Source of the DNA: Brevibacillus aydinogluensis
GTDB lineage: Bacteria; Bacillota; Bacilli; Brevibacillales; Brevibacillaceae
NCBI RefSeq assembly: GCF_031954365.1
Contig: NZ_JAUSVZ010000001.1
Reading direction: 5' to 3' (one strand)
Length of the DNA: 64,000 nt
The notes beneath the pieces were generated by a model. The model worked only from the letters and a program-made list of their open reading frames with translations. It made no database searches and had not been told where the DNA came from. This document shows, one piece after another, positions 1-8,124 of the stretch. Position 1 is the stretch's first letter. Every line of letters begins with the position of its first letter. The translations under genes and the position numbers were made by a program.

Positions 1-1
1 C

Positions 2-397
2 GCAACCGCGGGCACAGGCGGAACGATCACGGGGACGGGCGAAGCCTTGCGCGAGCAGCTGCCGGAGCTGTACATCGCTGTCGTCGAGCCAAAAGGCTCC
101 CCCGTCCTGTCCGGCGGCAAGCCTGGACCGCACAAGCTGGTCGGGACCAGTCCGGGCTTCATCCCGCGCATTTTGAATACGGACATCTACAATGAGATCA
201 TCCAGATTGCAGACGAGGACGCGCTGGACTGCATGCGCAAGCTCGCCGCGCTGGAGGGGATTTTGGTAGGCCCGTCGTCAGGAGCATCGGTGTACGCCGC
301 CATCACGATTGCCAAACGGCTTGGAGCAGGCAAGAGGGTCGTCTGCATCGCGCCGGATACGGGCGAACGGTATCTGAGCATGAACTTTTTTGAATAA
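2..397 (+). CDS. cysK: Cysteine synthase (O-acetylserine sulfhydrylase), C-terminal part
   Basis: This is the last 131 residues of a fold-type II PLP enzyme; the 5' part lies outside the window. The visible part begins with the glycine-rich phosphate loop GTGGT that binds PLP phosphate. It continues with SPGFIPRIL and GPSSGASVYAA, both typical of CysK. The family makes cysteine from O-acetylserine and sulfide in the cytoplasm. Cystathionine beta-synthase-like or O-phosphoserine-using relatives cannot be fully excluded because the catalytic lysine region is missing. The gene ends just before a strong hairpin, so it is probably last in its transcript. Confidence 0.85.
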   Translation, partial: ATAGTGGTITGTGEALREQLPELYIAVVEPKGSPVLSGGKPGPHKLVGTSPGFIPRILNTDIYNEIIQIADEDALDCMRKLAALEGILVGPSSGASVYAAITIAKRLGAGKRVVCIAPDTGERYLSMNFFE

Positions 398-401
398 GGG
401 G

Positions 402-444
402 CATGTTAATGAGGCCGTCCTGTAGGGGACGGCTCATTAACATG
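402..444 (+). terminator. Long hairpin after cysK, no U-tract
   Basis: A 12-bp perfect stem (CATGTTAATGAG with CTCATTAACATG) is topped by a 6-bp GC stem (CCGTCC/GGACGG), with a single G bulge and a short loop. No T-run follows, so it is not a classic intrinsic terminator. It could be an RNA-stabilising 3' end, a processed structure or a protein site. Confidence 0.5.
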
Positions 445-505
445 TTAGAGAGTTTCGACGGAATCTTGCAAAAGTTGCACGATCTGATGGGGAAAAGAAT
501 CGTGC

Positions 506-534
506 TTTACCCCAAGAAAACGGTTACTTATAAT
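506..534 (+). promoter_or_regulatory. Sigma-A-like promoter of the dga-like operon
   Basis: TTTACC (506-511), a 17-bp spacer and a perfect TATAAT (529-534) lie about 50 bp before the GTG start of the regulator gene. This is probably the promoter of the whole 582-8406 operon, since the following genes overlap or nearly touch. Confidence 0.6.
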
Positions 535-581
535 GAGACTCAACCAACGCTGACAAGATTCGACGGGAAGGGGGAGGTAAG

Positions 582-2528
582 GTGCAGTTGACCTCGCGTT
601 CCCGCGCGCTCCTGAAAGTGCTGCTGGACAGCACACGGCCGATGAAAATCCGGGAAGCGGCGCGCGATTTTCGCGTCAGCGAGCGGACGATCAAGTACGA
701 TCTGGAAGCGATCCGCACGTGGTTGAAGGAGCGCCACGTCACCCTGCACTCCCAGCCGAACAAGGGCATCTGGATCAGCGAAAACGAGGAAAAGCGGGCC
801 CGCCTGCGCCGGCACCTGGAGGGATGGGGTCGGAGCGATTGGGTCCTGCATCAGAAGGAACGGGCCAAGCACCTGGCGCTCATGCTGCTGCTCGCCGACG
901 GGTACGTGCGGCTGAACGATCTGGCGGACCGGATGGCGGTCAGCCGCAATACGGTGATATCCGACCTCAGAGAAGCGGAGAGCTTTCTCGCAGGGTGGGG
1001 GCTGGAGTTGATCAGCAGGCCGCGCTATGGAGTCAGAATATTCGGAGAAGAGCGGTCGGTGCGCTTTGCCCTGGAGTGTCTCCTGCACGATCTCCTGGAA
1101 GGCGACGAGATGTTCCGGCTGGTGCAGCGGGTACAGGGAGGCGCGGCGGACATCGCTGCTGCTGCCGATGAAGCAGGCCCCCTCGTGGAACAGCGGCTGC
1201 TCGGCGAAGAGGAGATTCGCCTGATCGATCAGGCGGTGCGGGAGCTGATGGCGCAGTTGTCGTTTGCCGTGACGGACCGGACGCTGATCAGCCTGCACAT
1301 CCGGCTGTGCATACTCGTGCACAGGGTACAAAAGGGGAAAGTCCTGACTGCCGATGAAACAACCATTCAAACCGCGCAAGGATGGAGCGGCTACCCCTTG
1401 TTCGCGCAGACGGCCAACCGGCTGTTTGCTGCCTTGCGACTGATGGTCACACCCGACGAGCTGGCGTACGGCTGCCTCCCCCTGCTGGGGGTGGATTACC
1501 CCTTGACGGCTGTGCACGGCAGCAGCCCGGCTCCCGACATCTACGACGTCACCATCCGGCTGACGGAAGCGGTCAGCCAGGCGATGCAGGTGCCGTTTGA
1601 CGACGATCCCGAGCTGCACGAGCACCTGTTTGCCCACCTGACTGACAGGATCATGCGCTACCTGCAGGGGGTGCTGTACCCCAATCCCCTAACCAGCGAA
1701 ATCTGCCGCTCGTATCCGCGGATGTTCGCCGCGGTCAAGCGGGCATGCCAGGACGTGCTCTGGCCGAGCGGCATCTGTCTGCTCGACGCGGACATCGCTT
1801 ATATCGTGCTGCACTTTCAGGCCGCCTGGGACCGCTGGATGGAGCAGAAAAAGGTGAATGTGCTGGTCGTGTGCGGTACTGGACGGGGCACGGCCCGGTT
1901 CCTGAAAACCCAGTTGGAGGCGGAACTGAAAGGGCTGCGCGTCGTCGGCCTGTGCGGCAGTCTGGAGGTGGAGAAATACCTGGCCAGCCGCAAAGTGGAC
2001 CTGATCGTCAGCGTTCTGCCGGTCAAGGCGGACGTGCCGGTTGTCGTCGTCAACGCTCTGCCCACCCGGCACGATCTCGAAAAAATTCACGACTGTCTGC
2101 AAACGATCTCCGCACAACCGTCGGCCGATTCGGCTGCGTCCGGAAGTGGCGGAGGGCCGCGGCGAAGCGATCTCTGCGCCGACCTTCACGAGCGTGACCT
2201 GCCGGTGGTGGAGCGGCTGTCGCAGGACGTGATCTACAAGGGATTCGAGCTGAGCCAAGCGATTACCGCGGCGTTTCGCGAACACTTGACCGAACAGGCG
2301 GCAAGCGGTCTGATGCTCCACATCATGCTAATGGTCAACCGCTTGACGTTTGGCTCCTCCTACGTGGAGTGGCAGACGGAAGCGGAGCCGGAGGGAGAAG
2401 ACTATGCCGCATGGCGCAAAACGCTGAAAACGCTCGTGGAAAACGCCGGGCTTGCGGTGCCGGAGAGCGAGATAACGGCAATCATGCGATATTTTTCAGG
2501 GAAAGGGGTGACAGAGAGTGACAATTGA
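582..2528 (+). CDS. PRD/EIIB-domain transcriptional regulator (BglG/MtlR/LicR type)
   Basis: 648 residues. Two N-terminal winged-helix regions (about 5-60 and 95-155, with SERTIKYDLEAI and SRNTVISDLREAE) are followed by two PRD-like helical regions (about 200-410). An EIIB-like domain starts near residue 418, with the loop VVCGTGRGTA carrying a possible phospho-cysteine. A further helical, partly PRD-like tail follows. Such proteins activate PTS operons and are phosphorylated by HPr or EIIB on PRD histidines. The GTG start follows a GGGGGAGGT ribosome site. Its 3' end overlaps the amidohydrolase gene by 11 nt, so it probably controls this operon. Notably no classic PTS permease is encoded next to it. 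Confidence 0.85.
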   Translation: MQLTSRSRALLKVLLDSTRPMKIREAARDFRVSERTIKYDLEAIRTWLKERHVTLHSQPNKGIWISENEEKRARLRRHLEGWGRSDWVLHQKERAKHLALMLLLADGYVRLNDLADRMAVSRNTVISDLREAESFLAGWGLELISRPRYGVRIFGEERSVRFALECLLHDLLEGDEMFRLVQRVQGGAADIAAAADEAGPLVEQRLLGEEEIRLIDQAVRELMAQLSFAVTDRTLISLHIRLCILVHRVQKGKVLTADETTIQTAQGWSGYPLFAQTANRLFAALRLMVTPDELAYGCLPLLGVDYPLTAVHGSSPAPDIYDVTIRLTEAVSQAMQVPFDDDPELHEHLFAHLTDRIMRYLQGVLYPNPLTSEICRSYPRMFAAVKRACQDVLWPSGICLLDADIAYIVLHFQAAWDRWMEQKKVNVLVVCGTGRGTARFLKTQLEAELKGLRVVGLCGSLEVEKYLASRKVDLIVSVLPVKADVPVVVVNALPTRHDLEKIHDCLQTISAQPSADSAASGSGGGPRRSDLCADLHERDLPVVERLSQDVIYKGFELSQAITAAFREHLTEQAASGLMLHIMLMVNRLTFGSSYVEWQTEAEPEGEDYAAWRKTLKTLVENAGLAVPESEITAIMRYFSGKGVTESDN

Positions 2529-3654
2529 TTTGCTCATCCAGGGAGGGCGGGTGGTCGATCCCTCCCAGTCCATCAACGGACGGTATGACATTGCCATCAG
2601 CGGCGGGAGGATCGCGGCGCTGGCGGAGCCGGGACGGCTGCCGGCGCAATTGGGCGGCGCCAGGAAGACGCTGGATGCCTCGGGGACCATCGTGACGCCG
2701 GGACTGATCGACCTGCATGCCCATGTATTTCCGGGGCGGACGCCGCTCGGCATCGAGGCCGACCGCGTAGGGATCGAACAGAGCGTTACCACGCTGGTGG
2801 ACGCGGGCAGCGCCGGAGCCCGCACGTTCGCAACCTTCCTGGACGAAGCTGTCAAACCGGCCGGGACCCGCGTGCTTGCGTTTCTCAACATTGCCGGCGA
2901 AGGATTGTGCGGCGGGCTGTCCGAGCTGGCGGACATGGACCGGCTCACGCCGCGGGAAGCGGTGGCGCTCATCCGGGAGCAGCCGCTGATCCGCGGTATC
3001 AAGGCGAGAATGAGTGCGTCGGTCGTCAGGGAAAACGGCATCAAGCCTCTGCTCGTCGCTAAGGAAGCGGCCCGGGAAGCGGGCTGTCCGCTGATGGTGC
3101 ACATCGGAAACGCACCGCCGGCACTGTCGGAGATTTTGCGCGTGCTGGATGCCGGCGACGTGGTGACCCACGCGTTTCACGGAAAAGCGGGCGGCATCCT
3201 GGACGAACGGGGCCGGCTGATTCCGGAAGCGGAAAAGGCACTGGCGCGCGGCGTGCTGTTTGACGTGGGGCACGGCACGTCCAGTTTCAGCTTCCGCACC
3301 ATGCGGCAGGCGCGGGCGCTCGGCCTGGCGCCGCATACGATCAGCACCGACATTTACCGGCAGAACGCAGCGGGACCGGTACACAGCCTGACGACCACGA
3401 TGACGAAGTTTGTGGCGCTCGGCTATTCGCTGGAGGAGGTGATTGCCGCTTGTACGGCAGCGCCTGCCGCCGTTTTGCGAATGACGGATGAAATCGGGAC
3501 GCTGCGGCCGGGTGCAGTGGCCGATCTGAGTGTGCTGGAGCTGACAAACGTCCCCGTCGTCCTGACAGACTCGGAACGAGAGCAGCTCACGGCGGAGGAG
3601 TCGGTTACAGCAAGGCTGACGATTAAAGCAGGAAAGGTACTGACATGCAGATGA
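2518..3654 (+). CDS. Amidohydrolase/deacetylase family metallohydrolase (cog3964, EF_0837-like)
   Basis: 378-residue amidohydrolase-superfamily enzyme. It has the N-terminal metal motif GLIDLHAHVF (about 62-71), an internal HIGNAPP, THAFHGK, and a late ISTDIY carrying the conserved Asp. Relatives in this group are often misnamed dihydroorotase; studied members hydrolyse acetylated alpha-hydroxy acids. I recall the family as part of a conserved cluster with SFCGS, DUF4310-4312, DgaE-like and DgaF-like genes, which is exactly the order here. A role removing an acyl group from the imported substrate is plausible but inferred. The GTG start follows AAAGGGGTG. The gene overlaps its neighbours on both sides. 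Confidence 0.85.
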   Translation: MTIDLLIQGGRVVDPSQSINGRYDIAISGGRIAALAEPGRLPAQLGGARKTLDASGTIVTPGLIDLHAHVFPGRTPLGIEADRVGIEQSVTTLVDAGSAGARTFATFLDEAVKPAGTRVLAFLNIAGEGLCGGLSELADMDRLTPREAVALIREQPLIRGIKARMSASVVRENGIKPLLVAKEAAREAGCPLMVHIGNAPPALSEILRVLDAGDVVTHAFHGKAGGILDERGRLIPEAEKALARGVLFDVGHGTSSFSFRTMRQARALGLAPHTISTDIYRQNAAGPVHSLTTTMTKFVALGYSLEEVIAACTAAPAAVLRMTDEIGTLRPGAVADLSVLELTNVPVVLTDSEREQLTAEESVTARLTIKAGKVLTCR

Positions 3655-4016
3655 TCAAGGCAATAGTGCAGGAAGTGGCGGAACAGTTGGAAGCTAACTT
3701 ATCTGAAATTTCTGAATTAAATAACCTGATGGCAGCAGCTCTTGACGAGACGACCCGTCTGGGATTAACAGTCTCCCGTGACAGATGGCTGGCGATGGGC
3801 GTGCACATGCTGGGATTTTTGCGGCGGATGCGAAGCGGAGAGACGCTTCCGCCCGTGGAGAAGGAGCTGTATGCGGAGATCCCGCCCGAGATGCTGCATC
3901 TCGCCGGACGCGTGCTCGCCGCCGCCGGATCAGCACGGGAAGCCGGGGATGCGGAAGTGTTTTTAATGGCCGTCCATTTTGAAGCGGCACGGGCGCTGCA
4001 GCAGGAACAACCGTAG
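3645..4016 (+). CDS. Stand-alone PRD-domain protein (EF_0829-like)
   Basis: A 123-residue all-helical protein corresponding to a single PTS regulation domain with no DNA-binding part. His54 (in MGVHMLG) and His111 (in MAVHFEA) sit where PRD phospho-acceptor histidines are expected. The ATG start overlaps the end of the amidohydrolase gene by 10 nt. In the family this small PRD protein occurs in the same cluster as the SFCGS and DUF43xx genes. It may act as a phospho-carrier or a phosphorylation-sensing subunit of the transporter; no biochemical role is known to me. Codon use resembles the neighbours. Confidence 0.75.
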   Translation: MQMIKAIVQEVAEQLEANLSEISELNNLMAAALDETTRLGLTVSRDRWLAMGVHMLGFLRRMRSGETLPPVEKELYAEIPPEMLHLAGRVLAAAGSAREAGDAEVFLMAVHFEAARALQQEQP

Positions 4017-4036
4017 CAATGGAGGAGGGTATGCGA

Positions 4037-4399
4037 ATGGCAAAGGTAAAAGTGGTGATTGGCGACCGGTTGGGCAAGGGCCACAATGTGGCAAAAGGCG
4101 TGGAAGCGGCGGGGGGCTTGGCGATCCTGATACCCGGCGTCGGCGCGGACATGAAAGTGGGGGACGTGATGTACCGGGAAAACGCTGATTTCGGCCTGTC
4201 GTTTTGCGGCAGCGGAGGCGCAGGGGCGCTGACCGCGAAGACGAAGTACGGCTACCCGGTCGAATACGGTCTCAGGTCTGTGGAAGCGGGCATTACCGCG
4301 CTTCAAAACGGCAGCAAGGTGATCGGATTCGGGTTTATGGACACGGAAGAGCTGGGCAGACGGTTGACTGAAGCATTCATCAAACTGGCGGGGAGGTAG
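4037..4399 (+). CDS. Glycine-rich SFCGS family protein
   Basis: 120 residues, soluble, alpha/beta character. It carries the family signature SFCGSGGAG (Cys57), which follows ENADFGL. A short Rossmann-like start (KVKVVIGDRLGKGHN) and a later GSKVIGFGFMD segment suggest a small EIIB-like fold, but this is my inference. I chose the third ATG (4037) because GGAGG lies 8-10 nt before it; ATGs at 4019 and 4031 overlap or crowd that site. The family is of unknown function and always, as far as I recall, clustered with DUF4310-4312. Cys57 is a candidate phospho-acceptor. Confidence 0.8.
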   Translation: MAKVKVVIGDRLGKGHNVAKGVEAAGGLAILIPGVGADMKVGDVMYRENADFGLSFCGSGGAGALTAKTKYGYPVEYGLRSVEAGITALQNGSKVIGFGFMDTEELGRRLTEAFIKLAGR

Positions 4400-4402
4400 C
4401 CT

Positions 4403-4741
4403 ATGTACACGGAAGTGACTCGCACGCTGAGACTGACGGGGAGCGCGGAGACCAAAGAAGGGGCGTTCAACAGGATTTTCGCCCAGATCAAGCACGCGAT
4501 CGCGCGGGAGACGTCCGATCTGGTGGTGCGGATTGAACCGCTCGCGGTCGAGGTGGTGTCCGCGACGGAGACGTCGTACCGGGAGCGGCTGTTTGGCCTC
4601 TTTTTTCCGCGCACCCGCACGCGATACGAGATTACCGCAGACGTAAGCGTCCGGCTGGGACTTGTTCGGCTGCAGGAGATTCCGTTCCGGCAGCAAAGCG
4701 AGCAGCCGACCGGCGTGAAGCAGCTGCTCGGCCAGCGATAG
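4403..4741 (+). CDS. DUF4312 family protein
   Basis: 112 residues, soluble, no signal peptide. It begins MYTEVTRTLRLTG and contains a basic stretch around LFFPRTRTRYEI. It starts four nt after the SFCGS stop codon, with its ribosome site GGGGAGGT inside the end of that gene, so the two are translationally linked. The family has no known activity. Its constant company with two membrane proteins suggests a cytoplasmic subunit of a transporter. Confidence 0.75.
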   Translation: MYTEVTRTLRLTGSAETKEGAFNRIFAQIKHAIARETSDLVVRIEPLAVEVVSATETSYRERLFGLFFPRTRTRYEITADVSVRLGLVRLQEIPFRQQSEQPTGVKQLLGQR

Positions 4742-4762
4742 CAAGAAACAGGGGGAACGTTC

Positions 4763-5551
4763 ATGGTGACATGGATGATTGCGTTGAAATCGATGGTAAT
4801 CGGCGCACTGGTCGGCTTCGGCGTGGGAGCGGGGGCGGCCCGGATGTTTCACGCACCGAACGTGCAGGGAATGGGGGCGTTTCGCACTTTTGGCGAACTG
4901 AACGCCTGCGCCGGTGACCCGATCTCCCACTTTTCGTTCGGATTGGGCTTCTTCTTCAATTCCTGGGCGTCCGTGGTCGGGGCCGGCGCGCTGACCCAGG
5001 ATGTGGACCACCGGATTTTGCCCAACTGGACGGCAGCCCTTCTGCTGTGGAAAAACAAAAACGTGGAGGAGACTTTGCACGACCCGAAAAAAATGGCGAT
5101 CGTCGGGGCAGTCGTCGGTGCAGTCGTCGTGACGCTGCTCAATTCGACAGCGACGGCCATTCCCCAGTCGATGCAGCTGGTGGCGACGAAAGTCCTGGTT
5201 CCGGCCGCCAACTGGCTGATCAATCCAATCATGCCGATCGTCTTCTGGATGGCTGCGATGGATGCGGGAAAACGAACCGGCGTCTGGGGCACCGTTCTCG
5301 GCGGGTTTTCCCACCTGGTCATGGGCAACGCCGTACCGGGCATTGTGCTCGGCATCCTGATCGGCAAAGGCTTGGACGACAGCGGATGGAACCGGATTAC
5401 CAAAACCCTGGTGACGGCCGTGGTGCTGCTGTTTATCCTGAGCGGGTTCTTCCGCGCATTTGACGTGGCGCTGTTAAAGAGCATCCAGGTGGACGTTCCG
5501 CAGTGGCTGATTGATCTGCATGAGATGTTTGGATCGGTGGTGAACAAGTGA
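4763..5551 (+). CDS. DUF4311 family integral membrane protein
   Basis: 262 residues with about six hydrophobic helices. The N-terminal one contains GALVGFGVGAGAARMFHAPNV, and others occur near 25-45, 75-100, 105-130, 160-185 and 200-225. It is rich in glycine and alanine, as in channels or permeases. GGGGGAACGTTC precedes the ATG. Together with the next gene it is the only membrane component in the operon, so it is the best candidate for the substrate path. No homology to a PTS EIIC that I can recognise. Confidence 0.75.
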   Translation: MVTWMIALKSMVIGALVGFGVGAGAARMFHAPNVQGMGAFRTFGELNACAGDPISHFSFGLGFFFNSWASVVGAGALTQDVDHRILPNWTAALLLWKNKNVEETLHDPKKMAIVGAVVGAVVVTLLNSTATAIPQSMQLVATKVLVPAANWLINPIMPIVFWMAAMDAGKRTGVWGTVLGGFSHLVMGNAVPGIVLGILIGKGLDDSGWNRITKTLVTAVVLLFILSGFFRAFDVALLKSIQVDVPQWLIDLHEMFGSVVNK

Positions 5552-6201
5552 TGAATGAAGGTCAGGCAAAAGGTTTCTGGTATTCCGAGTGGGCGTTTCC
5601 GCTCTTCGTCGCGTGCCTGTCTTCCGGGATTTTTGCCGGGACTCATCTGTATTATGTGTATCACATTGGAGCTTTCAACGACATCGCCATCGTCGCCATG
5701 CTGGAAGCGGGGATAAAAGGCGGCGGGTATGGAGCGGCAGCTGCGTTTGGCGCCAGCTTCCTGTTTGCCCGCGTCCTGGAAGGGCCGCTGGTCGGCATCC
5801 TGGACATCGGCGGTTCGCTGCAGACGGGCATTGGCATCGGCGTTCCGGCGCTGATGCTCAGCGCGGGCATGACGGCCCCGCTGCTTTCGTTCCCGCTGGC
5901 ACTGGTAACGGGAGCGCTGCTGGGACTGATCATCGGCGCGGTGATCGTCCTGATCCGCACGTTTACGATCAACGCGGCCAAGTCCACGTTTGGCGCCGAC
6001 GTGATGATGGGAGCGGGCAACGCAGCCGGACGCTATCTCGGTCCGCTGATCGTCATTTCTGCGATCATGGCGTCCATACCGGTTGGCATCGGTGCCACCA
6101 TCGGGGCAGCCGTTTTCTACTACTTCAAAAAACCGATTGCCGGCGGGGCGATCATCGGCGCGATGATTTTGGGAGCGATGTTCCCCATCCCGCCGCAGTG
6201 A
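5551..6201 (+). CDS. DUF4310 family integral membrane protein
   Basis: 216 residues with five to six hydrophobic segments and many glycines (for example GIGIGVPALML and IGAMILGAMFPIPPQ at the C-terminus). The ATG overlaps the previous stop as TGATG, showing translational coupling with DUF4311; a GTG at 5548 is an alternative start. The pair probably forms one membrane complex. A segment near 140-160 (STFGADVMMGAGNAAGR) looks like a re-entrant, conserved loop. Function unknown in the literature I know. Confidence 0.75.
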   Translation: MNEGQAKGFWYSEWAFPLFVACLSSGIFAGTHLYYVYHIGAFNDIAIVAMLEAGIKGGGYGAAAAFGASFLFARVLEGPLVGILDIGGSLQTGIGIGVPALMLSAGMTAPLLSFPLALVTGALLGLIIGAVIVLIRTFTINAAKSTFGADVMMGAGNAAGRYLGPLIVISAIMASIPVGIGATIGAAVFYYFKKPIAGGAIIGAMILGAMFPIPPQ

Positions 6202-6244
6202 CGCCTTTGGCCCAACACACCGGGAAGGAGGATGCTGCAACCAA

Positions 6245-7351
6245 ATGGGCATCTACCAATCATACGGTCTTAGACAGGTAATCAACGCCAGCGGCAAAAT
6301 GACGGCGCTCGGAGCCAGCGCCGTCCATCCCGCTGTCGCCCAAGCGATGGGCGAGGCAGCCATGGACTACGCGGAGATCGCCGAGCTGTTGAAAGCGGCC
6401 GGCAAAAAAATCGCCGATGTGACGGGAGCGGAAGACGGGTGTCCGACATCCGGCGCGGCTGCGGGCATCGCCATTGCCGTCGCCGCCGTCATCGCCGGCC
6501 GCAATTTGCGTCTGATCGAACAGCTGCCGGACTCGGAGGGGCTGCGCAACGAGATCGTGATTCAAAAAGGGCATGCCGTCCACTTCGGGGCATCGGTACG
6601 GCAGATGATTGCCCTCGGCGGCGGGAAGGTGGTGGAAGCGGGTCACGCCAACCACGTGGAGGAAGCGCACCTGCGCGAAGCGATCGGCGAACGCACGGGG
6701 GCACTGCTGTACGTCAAGTCCCACCACGCCGTGCAGAAAGGGATGCAGCCGCTGGAGACGATGATCGCCCTTGGCAGGGAGTACGGACTTCCCGTTATCG
6801 TGGACGCCGCCGCGGAGGAAGACCTCCGGCTGTACATCGCCAAGGGAGCGGATGCGGTCATTTACAGCGGCGGAAAGGCAATCGGTGGGCCCACCTCCGG
6901 GTTTGTCTGCGGCAAAGCCGAACTGATGGAAGCCTGCCGCGCCCAGTACAAAGGCATCGGCCGGGCGATGAAGGTAGGTAAGGAGGCGATCGTTGGCCTG
7001 CTGGCAGCTCTTGAGCGGTACGAATTGGCCAGCAAGGACGCCGGCGAGCAGCTTCAGCTGGTCGAACGGCTCGTCGCGGCAATCAACGAACTGCCGGGAC
7101 TCCATGCCGCCGTGGTGCAGGACGAAGCGGGGCGCGCCATCTACCGTGCGCAGGTAAAAGTGGACGAGCGGACGGCAGGGATGACAGCCCATGAGCTGAT
7201 TCGACTCCTGGAAGCGGGCGACCCGGCCATTTTCACCCGCAATCACTACGCCAACACGGGCGTGATTGCCTTTGACCCGAGACCGCTGCGCCCCGGACAG
7301 GAAGCGATCATTGCAGCCCGCCTCCGGGAGATTTGGAGCAACAGAAAGTGA
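6245..7351 (+). CDS. dgaE: SelA-like PLP lyase, DgaE family (D-glucosaminate-6-phosphate ammonia-lyase-like)
   Basis: 368-residue fold-type I PLP enzyme. Lys211 in SGGKAIGGPTSG is the expected Schiff-base lysine, and VDAAAEEDL supplies the Asp that contacts the PLP ring nitrogen. DgaE converts D-glucosaminate-6-phosphate to 2-keto-3-deoxy-6-phosphogluconate and ammonia. Such proteins are often mislabelled selenocysteine synthase. A DgaF-like aldolase follows 10 nt later, which supports the assignment. The true substrate here may be a related 2-amino sugar acid phosphate. A strong GGAAGGAGG lies 13 nt before the ATG, a little far. Confidence 0.75.
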   Translation: MGIYQSYGLRQVINASGKMTALGASAVHPAVAQAMGEAAMDYAEIAELLKAAGKKIADVTGAEDGCPTSGAAAGIAIAVAAVIAGRNLRLIEQLPDSEGLRNEIVIQKGHAVHFGASVRQMIALGGGKVVEAGHANHVEEAHLREAIGERTGALLYVKSHHAVQKGMQPLETMIALGREYGLPVIVDAAAEEDLRLYIAKGADAVIYSGGKAIGGPTSGFVCGKAELMEACRAQYKGIGRAMKVGKEAIVGLLAALERYELASKDAGEQLQLVERLVAAINELPGLHAAVVQDEAGRAIYRAQVKVDERTAGMTAHELIRLLEAGDPAIFTRNHYANTGVIAFDPRPLRPGQEAIIAARLREIWSNRK

Positions 7352-7361
7352 GGGAGCACCC

Positions 7362-8090
7362 ATGTCAACGAACAAGCCAACCATCCGACTCAATGTTCTT
7401 GCCAAACACGTGGAAAACGCCAGGGGGATTTTGGAAGCAGCCGAGGGCCGGGTGCTTATCGGCGTGATGGTAAAAGCGTACCCTGACGTTGATGCCGCCG
7501 CTGCCGCCGTAGAGTCGTTCCAGCGCGCCGGCGTGCCCGTTTCCGTGGGTTTGGGGGCCGGCGACCCGACCCAGTGGAACAAGGTGGCTGAGGTGGCCGC
7601 ACGGACAAAACCGGCCCATGTCAACCAGGTGTTTCCCGCCGCCGGCTACACACTGGGCTGCCTGCAGCAGGCAGGGAGCAGCGATACAATTGTCAACGCG
7701 CTGATCGCCCCCAGTGGCACACCGGGGCGGGTCATCATATCGACCGGCCCCGTAAGTGGGACCTGGCAGGAGACCGTCTCCTGCGAGGCGGCTGCGGCGA
7801 TGTTGGCGGAGATCGGCGTGCATTCAGTCAAATTTTACCCGGTGAACGGATGCCAACGCCTCGACGAACTGCGGGCGATGGCTCGCGCGGCAGTGCGCTG
7901 CGGTCTGTCCGTATTCGAACCGACCGGAGGCATCGACGCATCCTCCATCCGGCGTGTGGTGGAAACCTGCCTGGAGGAGGGGGTCCAACACGTGATTCCG
8001 CACATCTATACCTCCATCGTCGACAAGGCGACCGGGCTGACCAGGACGGACCAGGTGAAAGAACTGATCGCCGCCCTGCCGCAGGTGTAA
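7362..8090 (+). CDS. dgaF: DgaF-like 2-keto-3-deoxy-6-phosphogluconate aldolase (KDGP aldolase family)
   Basis: 242 residues, TIM-barrel type, cytoplasmic. The segment SVKFYPVNG carries the likely Schiff-base lysine, and VFEPTGGID resembles a C-terminal phosphate site. The family cleaves 2-keto-3-deoxy-6-phosphogluconate to pyruvate and glyceraldehyde-3-phosphate, feeding glycolysis. It acts directly after the DgaE-like lyase. The ATG is preceded by GAGGGAGC. Since this product is a phosphorylated sugar acid, some earlier step must phosphorylate the substrate, yet no kinase gene is in the operon. Confidence 0.75.
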   Translation: MSTNKPTIRLNVLAKHVENARGILEAAEGRVLIGVMVKAYPDVDAAAAAVESFQRAGVPVSVGLGAGDPTQWNKVAEVAARTKPAHVNQVFPAAGYTLGCLQQAGSSDTIVNALIAPSGTPGRVIISTGPVSGTWQETVSCEAAAAMLAEIGVHSVKFYPVNGCQRLDELRAMARAAVRCGLSVFEPTGGIDASSIRRVVETCLEEGVQHVIPHIYTSIVDKATGLTRTDQVKELIAALPQV

Positions 8091-8124
8091 CACTTGCAAA
8101 GAGAGATTGGGAGTGGAATGTTTC

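Noticed and set aside
475..500. Sigma-54 promoter before the PRD regulator
   Set aside because: TTGCAC is present but the -24 GG and the spacing are missing; the TATAAT promoter is much better.
403..591. 62-codon ORF between cysK and the regulator
   Set aside because: It starts inside the hairpin, has no ribosome site and overlaps the operon promoter and regulator start.
540..1637. Long minus-strand open frame opposite the regulator
   Set aside because: Antisense shadow of GC-rich coding DNA; its composition (many His, Arg, Gln, Pro) is typical of such shadows.
2518..3654. Dihydroorotase for pyrimidine synthesis
   Set aside because: Gene context and family features match the cog3964 group often misnamed so; no pyr genes nearby.
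6245..7351. Selenocysteine synthase SelA
   Set aside because: Shorter than SelA, no selB/selC nearby, and a DgaF-like aldolase follows.
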